A stretch of 43,468 nucleotides of DNA from JBNKHH01 sp050290245. Lineage in GTDB: Bacteria; Pseudomonadota; Alphaproteobacteria; Rhodobacterales; Rhodobacteraceae. A program made the translations under genes and the position numbers. Below, one piece after another: positions 1 to 8,042 of the stretch. The notes under the pieces were generated by a model that had not been told where the DNA came from, made no database searches, and saw only the letters and a list, made by a program, of their open reading frames with translations. The stretch is taken from assembly GCA_050290245.1 (NCBI GenBank), contig JBNKHH010000003.1, positions 1 to 43,468 on the forward strand, written 5' to 3'. Numbering within the stretch: the first letter of the stretch is position 1; each line of letters begins with the position of its first letter.

Positions 1-20
1 GCGGGCGGCATGCCGCCCGC
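1..20. terminator. perfect 20-bp palindrome at the left edge
   Basis: Bases 1-10 are the exact reverse complement of bases 11-20, so the segment folds into a GC-rich hairpin with a very short loop. It ends 33 bases before the start of the small gene at 54. It most likely belongs to the end of a transcript entering from outside the window. No T-run follows on the plus strand, so intrinsic termination is unproven and a symmetric protein-binding site is possible. Confidence 0.45.
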
Positions 21-53
21 CGACTACAACTCAATGCCAAAAAGGATATCACT

Positions 54-170
54 ATGGCTAAGAAAGTTTTCAAGGTTGGCCGCAATGCCAGCACAGGTCG
101 CTTCACCACGGTTAAGACGGCGCGGACCAAAAAGTCCACGCATGTGGTCGAGACGATAAAACGCAAATAG
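54..170 (+). CDS. 38-residue basic protein of unknown function
   Basis: An ATG at 54, preceded by a purine-rich AAAGGA ribosome-binding site, opens a 38-codon frame ending in TAG at 168-170. The product is very basic and polar. It has a glycine-arginine turn (VGRNASTGRF) followed by a lysine/threonine-rich tail ending VVETIKRK. I recall short bacterial proteins with the same pattern (GR-x-A-x-TGRF, then TxVxETIK), usually annotated only as hypothetical, but I cannot confirm membership. There is no signal peptide, membrane segment or cysteine. The gene is framed by a palindrome upstream and a strong hairpin 9 bases downstream, which makes it look like a monocistronic unit with defined ends. 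It could be a small nucleic-acid-binding protein or the antitoxin-like half of a pair, but nothing in the sequence decides this. Confidence 0.7.
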   Translation: MAKKVFKVGRNASTGRFTTVKTARTKKSTHVVETIKRK

Positions 171-178
171 AGCGTGTC

Positions 179-208
179 GTCGGGCAGCCATTTCAGAGGC
201 TGCCCGAC
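179..208 (+). terminator. hairpin after the 38-residue gene
   Basis: An 11-base stem (179-189 with 198-208) closes an 8-base loop, with perfect pairing and a GC-rich core. It begins 9 bases after the small gene's stop codon. The following bases are AT-mixed without a clear T-run, so it may act as a factor-dependent terminator or a 3'-end-stabilising stem. Confidence 0.65.
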
Positions 209-460
209 ATCACAACATACGAACCTTTTGATTGTCGATCATCATCTGGTGAATGCGTTTCTTACTTAGCCACCCCTTAACCTCCCCTACCGCACGCCCC
301 CGCTCCTACCGCCCATCCCCCAAGCGCCACCCCCTTGCCATACGCTTTGCATACGCCTTGCATACCCTTTGCCGACACGCCCAACCTCCCGAAATCCCCG
401 CATTTCCCCCCGTTAACCCCTGCCGCCCCGGCCCCGCACCGCCCCGGCGCGCGCGCTGCG
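209..460. other. C-rich non-coding stretch
   Basis: I see no convincing gene between the small-ORF terminator and the end of the LysR gene. The plus strand is strongly pyrimidine-biased from about 270 to 450, with many runs of three to six C. The minus strand therefore carries at least six G-runs and could form G-quadruplexes in the 3' tail of the LysR transcript. The short open frames here have no ribosome-binding site and no recognisable product. Confidence 0.55.
339..371 (+). repeat. three tandem 11-bp repeats
   Basis: Three head-to-tail copies of an 11-base unit are present: CATACGCTTTG (339-349), CATACGCCTTG (350-360) and CATACCCTTTG (361-371). Copies differ from one another by one to three bases. 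They lie in the non-coding C-rich stretch downstream of the LysR gene. No function is evident; slipped-strand variation between strains would be expected. Confidence 0.8.
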
Positions 461-1396
461 TTAACGCGCAACACCCCGCGGGCGGGCGCCTGCCCAGAGG
501 TCCACTTCGGCCAGCAGTTCGTCATAGAGGTGGGTCATGAATGCCCGGACCCGCGCCGTGTGTCGCAGGTCGGGGTGGGTCAGCACCCAGAGGTCCAGGT
601 CAAGGTGTGAGAACGGCTCTCCCACCCGCACCAGCCGGGGATCGAAGTCTCCGACATAGCAGGGCAGAAGGCTCATCCCCAGCCCTTCGGCGCAGGCGTT
701 CAGCACCGCCCGCGACGCCCGGCACTGGAACACCGCCTGCCGTTCCCCGGCCTCGCGCGTCGGCCAGATCTGCGGCGCCAGCCAGCCCGCCGTGCCTTCG
801 ATCAGGCAGAAAGCGCGTTCGGAAACAGGCACTTCCGCGACCCGCTCCAGGTATCCGGGTTCTGCGTAGAGCGCGAAACGGAACGCCCCGATCCGGCGGC
901 CATGGGCATTGTCCGGCGGCGTGCGCGTCGCCCGGATCGCCACCTCGGCCTCGCGCCGGTTCAGGTCGGCCGCGCCGTGTCCCGGCGCCAGATCGATCTG
1001 GATCTCGGGGTGTTTGGCGCAGAACCGCGCCACGATCCCCGGCGCGTGTTCCTCGGCAAAGGCCTCGGGACAGGTCACCCGGATCCGCCCCTTCAGCTCC
1101 CCGTCGCGGCCCAGCACCTCGCGCCCCAGGGCATGGAACTCCCCCTCGATCCGCTCCCCATACCCCATCGCCGTCCTGCCGGCCTCGGTCGGCACATAGC
1201 CCGAGCGAAACCGGTCAAAGAACCGTACGCCCGTTTTCTCCTCGATCGCGTTGATCCGCCGAAATACCGTCGAATGCGTCAACCCCAAAGCCCGAGCCGC
1301 CCCCGACAACCCCTCGCCCCGTCCAATCGCAAGGATCAAAGCAAGATCGTTCCATTCAAGATCACCGGGGACCGTGGGGTCAGCTGGCACAGCCAT
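461..1396 (-). CDS. LysR-family transcriptional regulator
   Basis: A 311-residue protein of normal LysR length. The N-terminal winged helix-turn-helix occupies roughly residues 14-75 (GLSGAARALGLTHSTVFRRI). The rest is a LysR substrate-binding domain, beginning near ELKGRIRVTCPE and continuing through a region with GLGMSLLPCYVGD, as in the subgroup that acts on small metabolites. I place the start at the ATG at 1396 rather than an in-frame TTG 18 bases upstream, which gives the usual short lead before the helix-turn-helix. The gene is divergent from the alpha-beta barrel gene at 1515. By the common LysR arrangement it probably controls that gene and itself from the shared 118-bp gap. The effector is unknown. 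Confidence 0.9.
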   Translation of the reverse strand: MAVPADPTVPGDLEWNDLALILAIGRGEGLSGAARALGLTHSTVFRRINAIEEKTGVRFFDRFRSGYVPTEAGRTAMGYGERIEGEFHALGREVLGRDGELKGRIRVTCPEAFAEEHAPGIVARFCAKHPEIQIDLAPGHGAADLNRREAEVAIRATRTPPDNAHGRRIGAFRFALYAEPGYLERVAEVPVSERAFCLIEGTAGWLAPQIWPTREAGERQAVFQCRASRAVLNACAEGLGMSLLPCYVGDFDPRLVRVGEPFSHLDLDLWVLTHPDLRHTARVRAFMTHLYDELLAEVDLWAGARPRGVAR

Positions 1397-1514
1397 GTAT
1401 GTCCGTTTTTGCAAAGTCTTTTTGCCAATATAGCGAATTTATTTGCGAAAACAAACAGAGCAATGTCACTCCATCAGCCGCGGCAAGCGGCGCCAACCGA
1501 GAAGGACAACGGCC
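1397..1514. promoter_or_regulatory. divergent promoter region, LysR / barrel gene
   Basis: This AT-rich gap separates two divergent genes and must hold both promoters. It contains an imperfect cluster of TTTTTGC words and a small dyad, GCAAA-N5-TTTGC (1411-1425), plus the AT-rich stretch 1426-1455. LysR sites are typically T-N11-A dyads. This is the obvious place for the operator, but I cannot define it. Confidence 0.4.
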
Positions 1515-1835
1515 ATGCTGGTACAATTCGTCAAATTCGAAACCACACTGGATCGCAACGGCATCGAGAAGGTCGCACTTGACCGTTTCGCCGAATACGA
1601 GGCCATTCCGGGCCTGGTTCAAAAGTACTACCTCAAGCTCGATGGTGAAAACCGCTATGGGGGCATCATGATCTGGGACAGCCCTGAATCGCTGGCCAGG
1701 TTCCGCGACAGCGACCTCGCCAGGACAATCGGCGAAGCCTACAAGGTGACCGAAACCCCCAGCGTCTCTATCCACCAGCTCATGTTCCCGCTGCGCGGCA
1801 AAGGCGCTCCCCGGATCGCCGAACTGACCGGCTGA
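1515..1835 (+). CDS. small dimeric alpha-beta barrel protein, YdhR/monooxygenase-like
   Basis: The ATG at 1515, with a GAGAAGGA ribosome-binding site, starts a 106-residue soluble protein. Upstream in-frame ATGs lack such a site and would add an arginine-rich tail. The pattern fits the YdhR-type or antibiotic-biosynthesis-monooxygenase ferredoxin-like fold: a beta strand (MLVQFVKFET), a helix rich in charged residues, the PGL-x-x-K-x-Y motif, a GGIMIWDSPES turn, then a helix beginning FRDSDLA. Such proteins form dimers and may act on quinones or aromatic compounds, but many are uncharacterised. It is divergently paired with the LysR regulator and followed by a good intrinsic terminator, so it is probably a single-gene target of that regulator. 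Confidence 0.8.
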   Translation: MLVQFVKFETTLDRNGIEKVALDRFAEYEAIPGLVQKYYLKLDGENRYGGIMIWDSPESLARFRDSDLARTIGEAYKVTETPSVSIHQLMFPLRGKGAPRIAELTG

Positions 1836-1856
1836 ACCGGGGCGCGTTTCAAACCT

Positions 1857-1878
1857 GGGCCGCTGAAGCGGCCCTTTT
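1857..1878 (+). terminator. intrinsic terminator after the barrel gene
   Basis: A 7-base GC stem (1857-1863 with 1868-1874) with a TGAA loop is followed immediately by TTTTCTT. It starts 21 bases after the stop codon at 1835 and isolates this transcript from the chemoreceptor gene. Confidence 0.85.
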
Positions 1879-1990
1879 CTTGTTCAGAACGCAGGGCGCC
1901 AGATGCGACGAAAATCTTGGGGAGCATAAACAACTAAGTAACGGATCGGCATTAGGACAGCGTCAAATTATCTTGTGAAAGTGGACTTCG

Positions 1991-4057
1991 ATGCTGTTCA
2001 AGAAGAATATCGTTTCGGCGGCAGACACCGCCGCCCTGGCCGAATTCCAGGCCATCTCGGACACCCACATGATGGTCCGCATGTCATTTGACGGGACCAT
2101 GATCGACGCGAACGAAACATTTTGCAGGATCATCGGGGTCGAACCAACGGATATCGCCGGAAACCCGTACTTCACCTTCGTGCGAGAAAAGGACAAGGAT
2201 GGTGTCAAGGCCCTCCTGTCAAAGGTGGCTGGCGGCGCAGCAACCAACGCCATCGTACCGCGCCTGAACACCAGCAGAGACGAGGTCTGGATCGACATGA
2301 CCTATACTGCTGTTCCGGGGAAAAACGACCTGCCGAGCCACATCGTCGGAATTGGCCGCGAAATCTCGGATTTTCACCTGCGCCGTCGCGATAACCGCAG
2401 CCAGGTCGATGCCGTTGCCCGGTCGCTCGCAGTCATTGAATTTGACCTGGACGGCAACATCCTGAACGCCAATGATTTGTTCCTTGAGTCGACGGGATAC
2501 ACACTTGATGAAATCAAGGGCAAGCATCACAGGATCTTCATGCCCGAGGGCGAAGCCGACACGGCCGAGTACGCCGAAATGTGGAAGCGTCTTTCCAAGG
2601 GAGCATCGGAAAAGGGCCAGAAAAAACGCATAGGCAAGTCAGGCCATGTCATCTGGCTCGAGTCGACCTATGAAACGCTTGTCGACCCCGAAGGACGGCC
2701 TTTCAAGGTTGTCAAATATGCGTTCGACATCACCGCCGCCAAAGATATGGAGACGGATTCGCAGAACCAGATCGACGCTATCCAGAGGGTTCAGGCCGTC
2801 ATCGAATTTGGCCCTGACGGTACGATCCGCCGCGCGAACGAAATCTTCTGCAGCGCCATGGGATACGACGAATCTGAAATCGTAGGGCAACATCACCGGA
2901 TCTTTGTCGATCCGAATCATGCACAGACCGAAGCATACCAGAAGTTTTGGGAAGATTTGCGCGCAGGAAAGACCAACTCTGGCCAGTTCAAGCGGTTCGG
3001 TAAGGGCGGTCGAGAAGTTTATATCCGCGCCAGCTACAATCCGATCAAGAATGCCGCTGGCGAGGTCGTGAAAATCGTCAAGTTCGCTGTCGACACCACG
3101 ATCTTCCAGATCACGGCCGAGACGATGGAATACGGAATGGATCGCATGGCCGGCGGCGACCTGACGGTCCGCCTGGATCAGAATCTGGGTGATCTGGACT
3201 CGATCCGCATCAAATTCAACTCTGCGGTCGCCAAGATGGAAGACGTTCTGACAAGCGTCATCGGAAAATCGTCCGAGATCAACGAAGAAACGAAATCCAT
3301 CACGGCGGCTACAAACGAACTTGCCGGCCGAACAGAACAGCAGGCCTCGACGCTCCAGGAAAGCGCCGCCGCGCTTGAAGAACTCTCTGCTTCGGTCAAG
3401 AATTCGGCCGAAACCGCCCTTGGTGCCCGAGGTCAGGCCAAAAGCGCCAAAGATCAAACCGAACAATCAGCCCAGGTCGTCAGCGAGGCGGTTGAGGCAA
3501 TGGACGCCATCGCCGATTCCTCGCGCCAGATTTCCTCGATTACCGACGTCATTGATGACATTGCTTTCCAGACAAATCTTCTGGCCCTCAACGCCGGAGT
3601 CGAAGCTGCGCGTGCCGGGGATGCCGGACGTGGTTTCGCCGTAGTCGCCTCAGAGGTCCGCGCCCTGGCGCAACGCTCGTCCGAGGCGGCCAAGGAAATC
3701 GCCGAGCTCATCACTTCTTCGACAAAGCAGGTCGATCGCGGTGTCAAGCTTGTCGGCGACACCGGCACGACGCTGCACAAGATCGCCGATGCGGTTAATG
3801 AAATCCATGCCAGCGTCGAACAGATCTCGAACTCGTCACAGGAACAGGCTGCCGGCCTGTCCGAAATGAACGCCGCGATCAGCCAATTGGATCAGGCCAC
3901 CCAACAGAACGCTGCTATGGCCGAGGAAACCAACGCATCGGTTCACAGCCTGACGCAGTCGGTTGCGGAAATGAGCTCGGAGGTCAGCTTTTTCGACCGC
4001 GGATCGGCCGATGCCGCAGAACTGCGCGAACCCACAGCCCTGCAAAAAACCGGCTAG
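1991..4057 (+). CDS. cytoplasmic methyl-accepting chemotaxis protein with three PAS domains
   Basis: A 688-residue chemoreceptor without signal peptide or membrane helix. Three PAS domains lie at roughly residues 20-130, 138-250 and 258-370. The second and third share the motif G-x-HHRIF, which suggests duplication. A HAMP-like linker (GGDLTVRLDQ, about 390-425) leads to the long coiled coil. The signalling tip (DIAFQTNLLALNAGVEAARA and GRGFAVVASEVRALAQRS) matches the methyl-accepting consensus that binds CheA/CheW. The C terminus has no CheR-tethering pentapeptide. Such receptors usually sense redox state or a cytoplasmic ligand, often through a PAS-bound cofactor that cannot be deduced here. 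The gene follows a terminator and is alone. Its TAG overlaps the moeA stop codon on the other strand (shared CTAG). Confidence 0.95.
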   Translation: MLFKKNIVSAADTAALAEFQAISDTHMMVRMSFDGTMIDANETFCRIIGVEPTDIAGNPYFTFVREKDKDGVKALLSKVAGGAATNAIVPRLNTSRDEVWIDMTYTAVPGKNDLPSHIVGIGREISDFHLRRRDNRSQVDAVARSLAVIEFDLDGNILNANDLFLESTGYTLDEIKGKHHRIFMPEGEADTAEYAEMWKRLSKGASEKGQKKRIGKSGHVIWLESTYETLVDPEGRPFKVVKYAFDITAAKDMETDSQNQIDAIQRVQAVIEFGPDGTIRRANEIFCSAMGYDESEIVGQHHRIFVDPNHAQTEAYQKFWEDLRAGKTNSGQFKRFGKGGREVYIRASYNPIKNAAGEVVKIVKFAVDTTIFQITAETMEYGMDRMAGGDLTVRLDQNLGDLDSIRIKFNSAVAKMEDVLTSVIGKSSEINEETKSITAATNELAGRTEQQASTLQESAAALEELSASVKNSAETALGARGQAKSAKDQTEQSAQVVSEAVEAMDAIADSSRQISSITDVIDDIAFQTNLLALNAGVEAARAGDAGRGFAVVASEVRALAQRSSEAAKEIAELITSSTKQVDRGVKLVGDTGTTLHKIADAVNEIHASVEQISNSSQEQAAGLSEMNAAISQLDQATQQNAAMAEETNASVHSLTQSVAEMSSEVSFFDRGSADAAELREPTALQKTG

Positions 4058-5316
4058 CGAAAGGCGGAATAGGGGTAGAACCGGACAGGATCACCTGGGC
4101 GGATACTCCGACCCGCGTCGCCCAGCTCAACCAATCCCTCTGCCCAGGACAGTCCTGAAATGCGCCCCGATCCCTCGGATGGAAAAACGGTGGCCCTGCC
4201 CTGATCGTCCAGCTTTGCGCGCAGATACTCGCGGCGTCCGGGCTTCTTGTCTTTCGAGAATGCTGCCGGAACAAGGAACCCCGCCGGCGCTTTCCATCCC
4301 TCGCCGCCGAGCGCAGCCAAGGAGGGGCGCGCGAATATCAACGCGCAAACAAAGGCTGCCACCGGGTTGCCCGGCAACCCAAAGACCGGAACGCTGTTCC
4401 ATAACCCAAGCGCAAGCGGTCGCCCCGGTTTCAGAGCGATCCGCCAATCATGCAGGGTACCCGTCGTTTTCAGCAGTGCCGAGACATGATCCTCGTCTCC
4501 CGCCGAGGCCCCGCCTGACGTCAGGATCACGTCGACTTGCTCGCCCGCCTGATCCAGACACGCCCTCAGATCGGTCTCGTCATCGGCAACGTGACCAAGG
4601 TCCACGGCCCACATGCTCCAGTCAGAGACCAATGCACGCAGCATCGGCCTGTTTGCATCGTAGGTATACTTCGGCTCGGTCTTTGTCCCGCTTTCTACCA
4701 ACTCGCTTCCGGTCGAAAGGATCCCGACCCGCAACGGTCGGAACACCGCGACCTCGCGAACGCCTGTCGCGGCAAGAAGAGCGATTTCGGGCGGACCAAG
4801 CCGCGTGCCAGACGCCAACAATTCCTCACCTGCGGCGACGTCTTCTCCCGCCGCCCGGGTATTCGCCCCGACGCGCACTGGCCCCCTGAACGCCACACGC
4901 GCGCCATCACTGGCCGAATCCTCCTCCAGGATCACGGTGTCGACTCCGGCAGGCAACAGCGCCCCCGTCAGAATGCGGATCGCATGACCGGGCGGGACCT
5001 CGCCCGCAAAAGGTTGACCCGCCGCTGCGCGCCCGGTCACCAGCGGCAGGACCTGATCACCTTCCCCGACCGAGCCACCCAAGAACCCATATCCATCCAC
5101 CGCCGAGTTCGCCGCCGGAGGATTGGAGCGCTGCGCCTTCGCTGGCCTGGCAAGGATGCGGCCCAACGCGTCATCAAGAGGAACCGTTTCGGCATGGATG
5201 ACCGGAGACAACCGCTGTCGCAGCCGCGCCAGAGCCTCGTCCACGGGAGTCCACTCGACCCCGGGCGGCAAGGCGAAACAGTCATTCTTCAGGCGCGGCG
5301 GCTTCAATTCGGCCAT
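4054..5316 (-). CDS. moeA: molybdopterin molybdenumtransferase MoeA
   Basis: This 420-residue protein inserts molybdate into adenylylated molybdopterin, the step before Mo-MPT is used or converted to MGD. The MoCF-binding fold is clear around ILSTGSELVE and TSGGASAGDEDHV. The N-terminal half has the MoeA signature with PAANSAVDGYGF, and a barrel domain closes the C terminus. I choose the ATG at 5316, preceded at the right distance by AAAGGG, over an in-frame GTG 18 bases upstream. It is the last gene of the minus-strand series fdhD-mobA-mobB-moeA, 30 bases after mobB. Its stop codon overlaps that of the convergent chemoreceptor. Confidence 0.95.
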   Translation of the reverse strand: MAELKPPRLKNDCFALPPGVEWTPVDEALARLRQRLSPVIHAETVPLDDALGRILARPAKAQRSNPPAANSAVDGYGFLGGSVGEGDQVLPLVTGRAAAGQPFAGEVPPGHAIRILTGALLPAGVDTVILEEDSASDGARVAFRGPVRVGANTRAAGEDVAAGEELLASGTRLGPPEIALLAATGVREVAVFRPLRVGILSTGSELVESGTKTEPKYTYDANRPMLRALVSDWSMWAVDLGHVADDETDLRACLDQAGEQVDVILTSGGASAGDEDHVSALLKTTGTLHDWRIALKPGRPLALGLWNSVPVFGLPGNPVAAFVCALIFARPSLAALGGEGWKAPAGFLVPAAFSKDKKPGRREYLRAKLDDQGRATVFPSEGSGRISGLSWAEGLVELGDAGRSIRPGDPVRFYPYSAFR

Positions 5317-5346
5317 GGCATACCCTTTCGGCACGGCACCAAGGTC

Positions 5347-5841
5347 TCACAAGCCCAATTCAAGGGCAATGAAATCGGCAATCGCAGCGGAATCACCAAG
5401 ATCGAAACAGGGCCGACCCTCCACCTCCATGCCACAATCTGACGCTACTGCGCGGACAGAGGGATCATCGACCGCGATCAACGGCGACCCGGTGGCACGC
5501 CGATGGGCCTCGACCTTTGGGTGTGCGCTTCGTTTGTATCCTTCGACCAAGACCAGATCGACGGGCGACAGCCGGTCTAGCAACTCCTCCAGCGTTGGCT
5601 CCGGCGCGTCGCCAAGTTCGTGCATCAAGGCCCAGCGGCCGCTGCTGGCAAGCATCACTTCGCGCGCGCCCGCCTGCCGATGGCGATGGCTGTCGGTCCC
5701 CTCTTGGTCGACATCGACCCGATGATGCGCATGCTTCACCGTCGAAACGGTCAGACCGCGTGAGACGAATTCCGATACCAGCCGCTCGACCAAGCCGGTC
5801 TTGCCCGAGTTCTTCCAGCCGACAATACCCCAGACCTTCAT
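5347..5841 (-). CDS. mobB: molybdopterin-guanine dinucleotide biosynthesis adaptor MobB
   Basis: A 164-residue P-loop GTP-binding protein. It opens MKVWGIVGWKNSGKTGLVER, whose Walker A (GWKNSGKT) is the MobB signature. DVDQEGTDSHRHRQAGA and LVLVEGYKRS (the 'VEGYK' motif) follow at family positions. MobB assists MobA in attaching GMP to molybdopterin. Length and domain order are normal. The start codon overlaps the mobA stop by 4 bases, so the two are translationally coupled. Confidence 0.95.
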   Translation of the reverse strand: MKVWGIVGWKNSGKTGLVERLVSEFVSRGLTVSTVKHAHHRVDVDQEGTDSHRHRQAGAREVMLASSGRWALMHELGDAPEPTLEELLDRLSPVDLVLVEGYKRSAHPKVEAHRRATGSPLIAVDDPSVRAVASDCGMEVEGRPCFDLGDSAAIADFIALELGL

Positions 5842-6440
5842 AGGCGCTCCACGAACTGTTCGGCCTGGGCGAGGTCTTCGGGCGTGTTAACATTGAAGAA
5901 CGGATCAAGTTCACCAACCGGAAACTCAGCCACCGCGGTTCCATGGCGATCGGTCCACAGAACGACCTTGCGCAAACCATTGCGCAGGGCTGCGCGCAGA
6001 TCATCACGCAGGGCGACCGGCCACAGCCCGAAAGTCGGATGGCGTCCTGCGTCGCTGCACGCGAGTGCGATCGGCTTATCCTCGGTCTCGGCCGCAAACA
6101 TGAGGCGAGGCACAAGGTCCGCGGGAAAGAACGGCGTATCGGCTGCGGCCGTCACGATCTGGTCAGCGCCGCGTTCGGCGGCCCAGTCCAACCCCGCAAG
6201 AACACCGGCAAGGGGCCCTGCAAAGCCGGACACACTGTCGGCAATCACCGGCAAATGGAACCGATCGAACCGCGACGGATCGCCATTGGCATTCAGCGCA
6301 AGGTCCGGCACCTGCGGGGATAGACGCCGGATTACGTGATCAAGGATCGTCGCACCGCCCAGTGTCAACAGCCCTTTGTCGCCGCCTCCCATCCGGCTGG
6401 CGAGTCCACCGGCAAGGATCACTCCCACGGGCGCCTGCAT
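5838..6440 (-). CDS. mobA: molybdenum cofactor guanylyltransferase MobA
   Basis: A 200-residue nucleotidyltransferase that transfers GMP from GTP to Mo-molybdopterin, giving the MGD form used by DMSO-reductase-family enzymes. The N-terminal GTP-binding loop VILAGGLASRMGGGDKGLL is the MobA signature. TAAADTPFFPADLV supplies the metal-binding Asp region, and NVNTPEDLAQAE is the usual C-terminal motif. The start ATG shares a base with the fdhD TGA (TGATG), and the gene end overlaps mobB. The tight packing suggests one transcript for FdhD and MGD synthesis. Confidence 0.96.
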   Translation of the reverse strand: MQAPVGVILAGGLASRMGGGDKGLLTLGGATILDHVIRRLSPQVPDLALNANGDPSRFDRFHLPVIADSVSGFAGPLAGVLAGLDWAAERGADQIVTAAADTPFFPADLVPRLMFAAETEDKPIALACSDAGRHPTFGLWPVALRDDLRAALRNGLRKVVLWTDRHGTAVAEFPVGELDPFFNVNTPEDLAQAEQFVERL

Positions 6441-7282
6441 CAGTCGCCTCCCCGTGGAGTGGCATCACGAACCAGGCGCTCTTCGCCCGACAGGCACGTG
6501 AACCGCTGCCCACGCAGGCGGCCTACAAGGGTCAGACCTACCTGACGCGCGATATCAACACCCCAGGCGGTAAACCCAGACCGGCTTACCAGAACCGGAA
6601 TGCCCATCAGCGCGCATTTTATCACCATCTCGGAAGTCAAACGGCCGGTCGTATAAAGAATCTTGTCGGCCCCCGCGACGCCCTCGGACTGCATCCATCC
6701 CGCGACCTTGTCGACCGCGTTGTGGCGTCCGACGTCCTCCATATAAACCAGCGGCTGATCTTCCCGGCACAGGACGGTGCCATGGATCGCGCCCGCCTCG
6801 AGATAGATCGAAGGCGTCGTGTTGATGGTTTTCGACAGTGTATAAAGCCAGGAGGTCCTCAAAGGAGCCGGCGGCAGAGTTAACCCTTCCAGCCCCTCCA
6901 TCATGTCGCCAAACACCGTCCCCACGGCGCAACCCGAGGTTCGGGTCTTTTTCTTCAGCTTTTCTTCATAGGTGGTCTGCCCTTCGGTGCGCACCACGAC
7001 GGTCTCGAGGTCCTCGTCAAAATCGACGCCGGTAACCGGTTCGTCGGGGCGCAACATCCCCTGGTTCTTCAGGAACCCAAGTGCCAGGTATTCGGGGTAA
7101 TCCCCGATCGTCATCGCGGTAACGATTTCCTGACCATTGAGGAAAATCGTCAGTGGACGCTCCTCGACGACGGCGATCTGCGTGGTCACGCCGTGCTCGT
7201 CCACGCCTTCGATCGGACGGGTCAGGCCCGCGCCGCCGGGTGTCGGTGCGATCAGATAGTGATGGCTGTCGTCACAACCCAT
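6440..7282 (-). CDS. fdhD: formate dehydrogenase accessory sulfurtransferase FdhD
   Basis: FdhD relays sulfur from a cysteine desulfurase to the molybdenum cofactor of formate dehydrogenase. I start it at the ATG at 7282, preceded by GGAGGG, giving 280 residues, the normal size. Longer frames upstream would run into the divergent azlC gene. Family motifs include ERPLTIFLNG near the N terminus, LGFL, and GRLTSEMVIKCA and SRSGFTAWGVDIA near the C terminus. The cysteine motif region reads TSGCAVG, so Cys118 is kept but the second cysteine of the E. coli-type CxxC is a glycine. It heads the Mo-cofactor operon. Confidence 0.93.
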   Translation of the reverse strand: MGCDDSHHYLIAPTPGGAGLTRPIEGVDEHGVTTQIAVVEERPLTIFLNGQEIVTAMTIGDYPEYLALGFLKNQGMLRPDEPVTGVDFDEDLETVVVRTEGQTTYEEKLKKKTRTSGCAVGTVFGDMMEGLEGLTLPPAPLRTSWLYTLSKTINTTPSIYLEAGAIHGTVLCREDQPLVYMEDVGRHNAVDKVAGWMQSEGVAGADKILYTTGRLTSEMVIKCALMGIPVLVSRSGFTAWGVDIARQVGLTLVGRLRGQRFTCLSGEERLVRDATPRGGD

Positions 7283-7340
7283 GAATTGCCTACCCTCCAA
7301 GGCTGGGGTAATCGCGTTAGGCAAAGAGTAAGGCCCGATC
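7283..7340. promoter_or_regulatory. divergent promoter gap, fdhD / azlC
   Basis: Only 58 bases separate the two divergent start codons. The fdhD ribosome-binding site (GGAGGG on the minus strand) lies at about 7292-7297. Promoters for both directions must overlap here or extend into the coding regions. I cannot pick out specific boxes. Confidence 0.35.
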
Positions 7341-8042
7341 ATGTCCACCACCACCCGAAATTCACCGTTTCGCCGCGGAGTCCTGGCCGGTGCCCCCTTC
7401 AACTTGATGAGCCTGCCGTTTTCAATGCTGTTCGGACTGGTCGCCACCGAGGCCGGGCTGGATGTCGCTCAGACCCTCGGCATGTCGATCCTCGTCATCG
7501 CCGGGGCGTCACAATTCACGGCCGTACAATTGATGACCGAGAACGCTCCGGTCTGGATCGTCCTGGCCACCGCGCTGGCGGTCAACCTGCGCATGGCGAT
7601 GTATTCGGCCAGCCTTCAGCCCCATCTGGGCGCCGCGCCGTTTTGGCAGAGGGCGCTGGTCGCCTATCTGAACGTGGACGCCAGCTATGCGCTCAGCATC
7701 CAGGATTTCGAGGACCGGCCGCAGCAGACTGTACCGGAGAAACTGCTGTTTTTCCTCGGAACCATGACGCCGCTCACGCCCATGTGGTTCGGTGGCACCT
7801 ACCTCGGCGCGATCGCCGGTTCGGCCCTGCCTGACAGCGCGGCGGTGGATTTCGCCATGCCGATCATGTTTCTGGCCCTGCTCGGCCCAATGCTGAAGAC
7901 GCTCGCCCACCTCGCCGCCGCCATATCCAGCGTGGTCGCCGCCTTGGCACTGGCCTTCCTGCCCTCGGGCATCGGACTGTTGCTGGCGGCGTTCCTTGCT
8001 ATGGCGGTCGGGGCCGAGATCGAACGGAGGCGCGGAAGATGA
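7341..8042 (+). CDS. azlC: AzlC-family branched-chain amino acid export permease
   Basis: A 233-residue inner-membrane protein with the AzlC pattern. It has an N-terminal GVLAGAPFNLMSLPFSMLF segment, a helix with GASQFTAVQLM, the conserved NLRMAMYSASL, then several hydrophobic segments ending in a basic tail. AzlC pairs with the small AzlD protein to export branched-chain amino acids or related compounds such as azaleucine in Bacillus. The azlD ATG overlaps its TGA by 4 bases, the usual coupling. It is divergent from fdhD with no obvious functional connection. Confidence 0.92.
   Translation: MSTTTRNSPFRRGVLAGAPFNLMSLPFSMLFGLVATEAGLDVAQTLGMSILVIAGASQFTAVQLMTENAPVWIVLATALAVNLRMAMYSASLQPHLGAAPFWQRALVAYLNVDASYALSIQDFEDRPQQTVPEKLLFFLGTMTPLTPMWFGGTYLGAIAGSALPDSAAVDFAMPIMFLALLGPMLKTLAHLAAAISSVVAALALAFLPSGIGLLLAAFLAMAVGAEIERRRGR

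Noticed and set aside
228..242. FNR-like box TTGAT-N5-ATCAT
   Set aside because: The spacer is five bases instead of four, and no gene starts suitably downstream on the plus strand.
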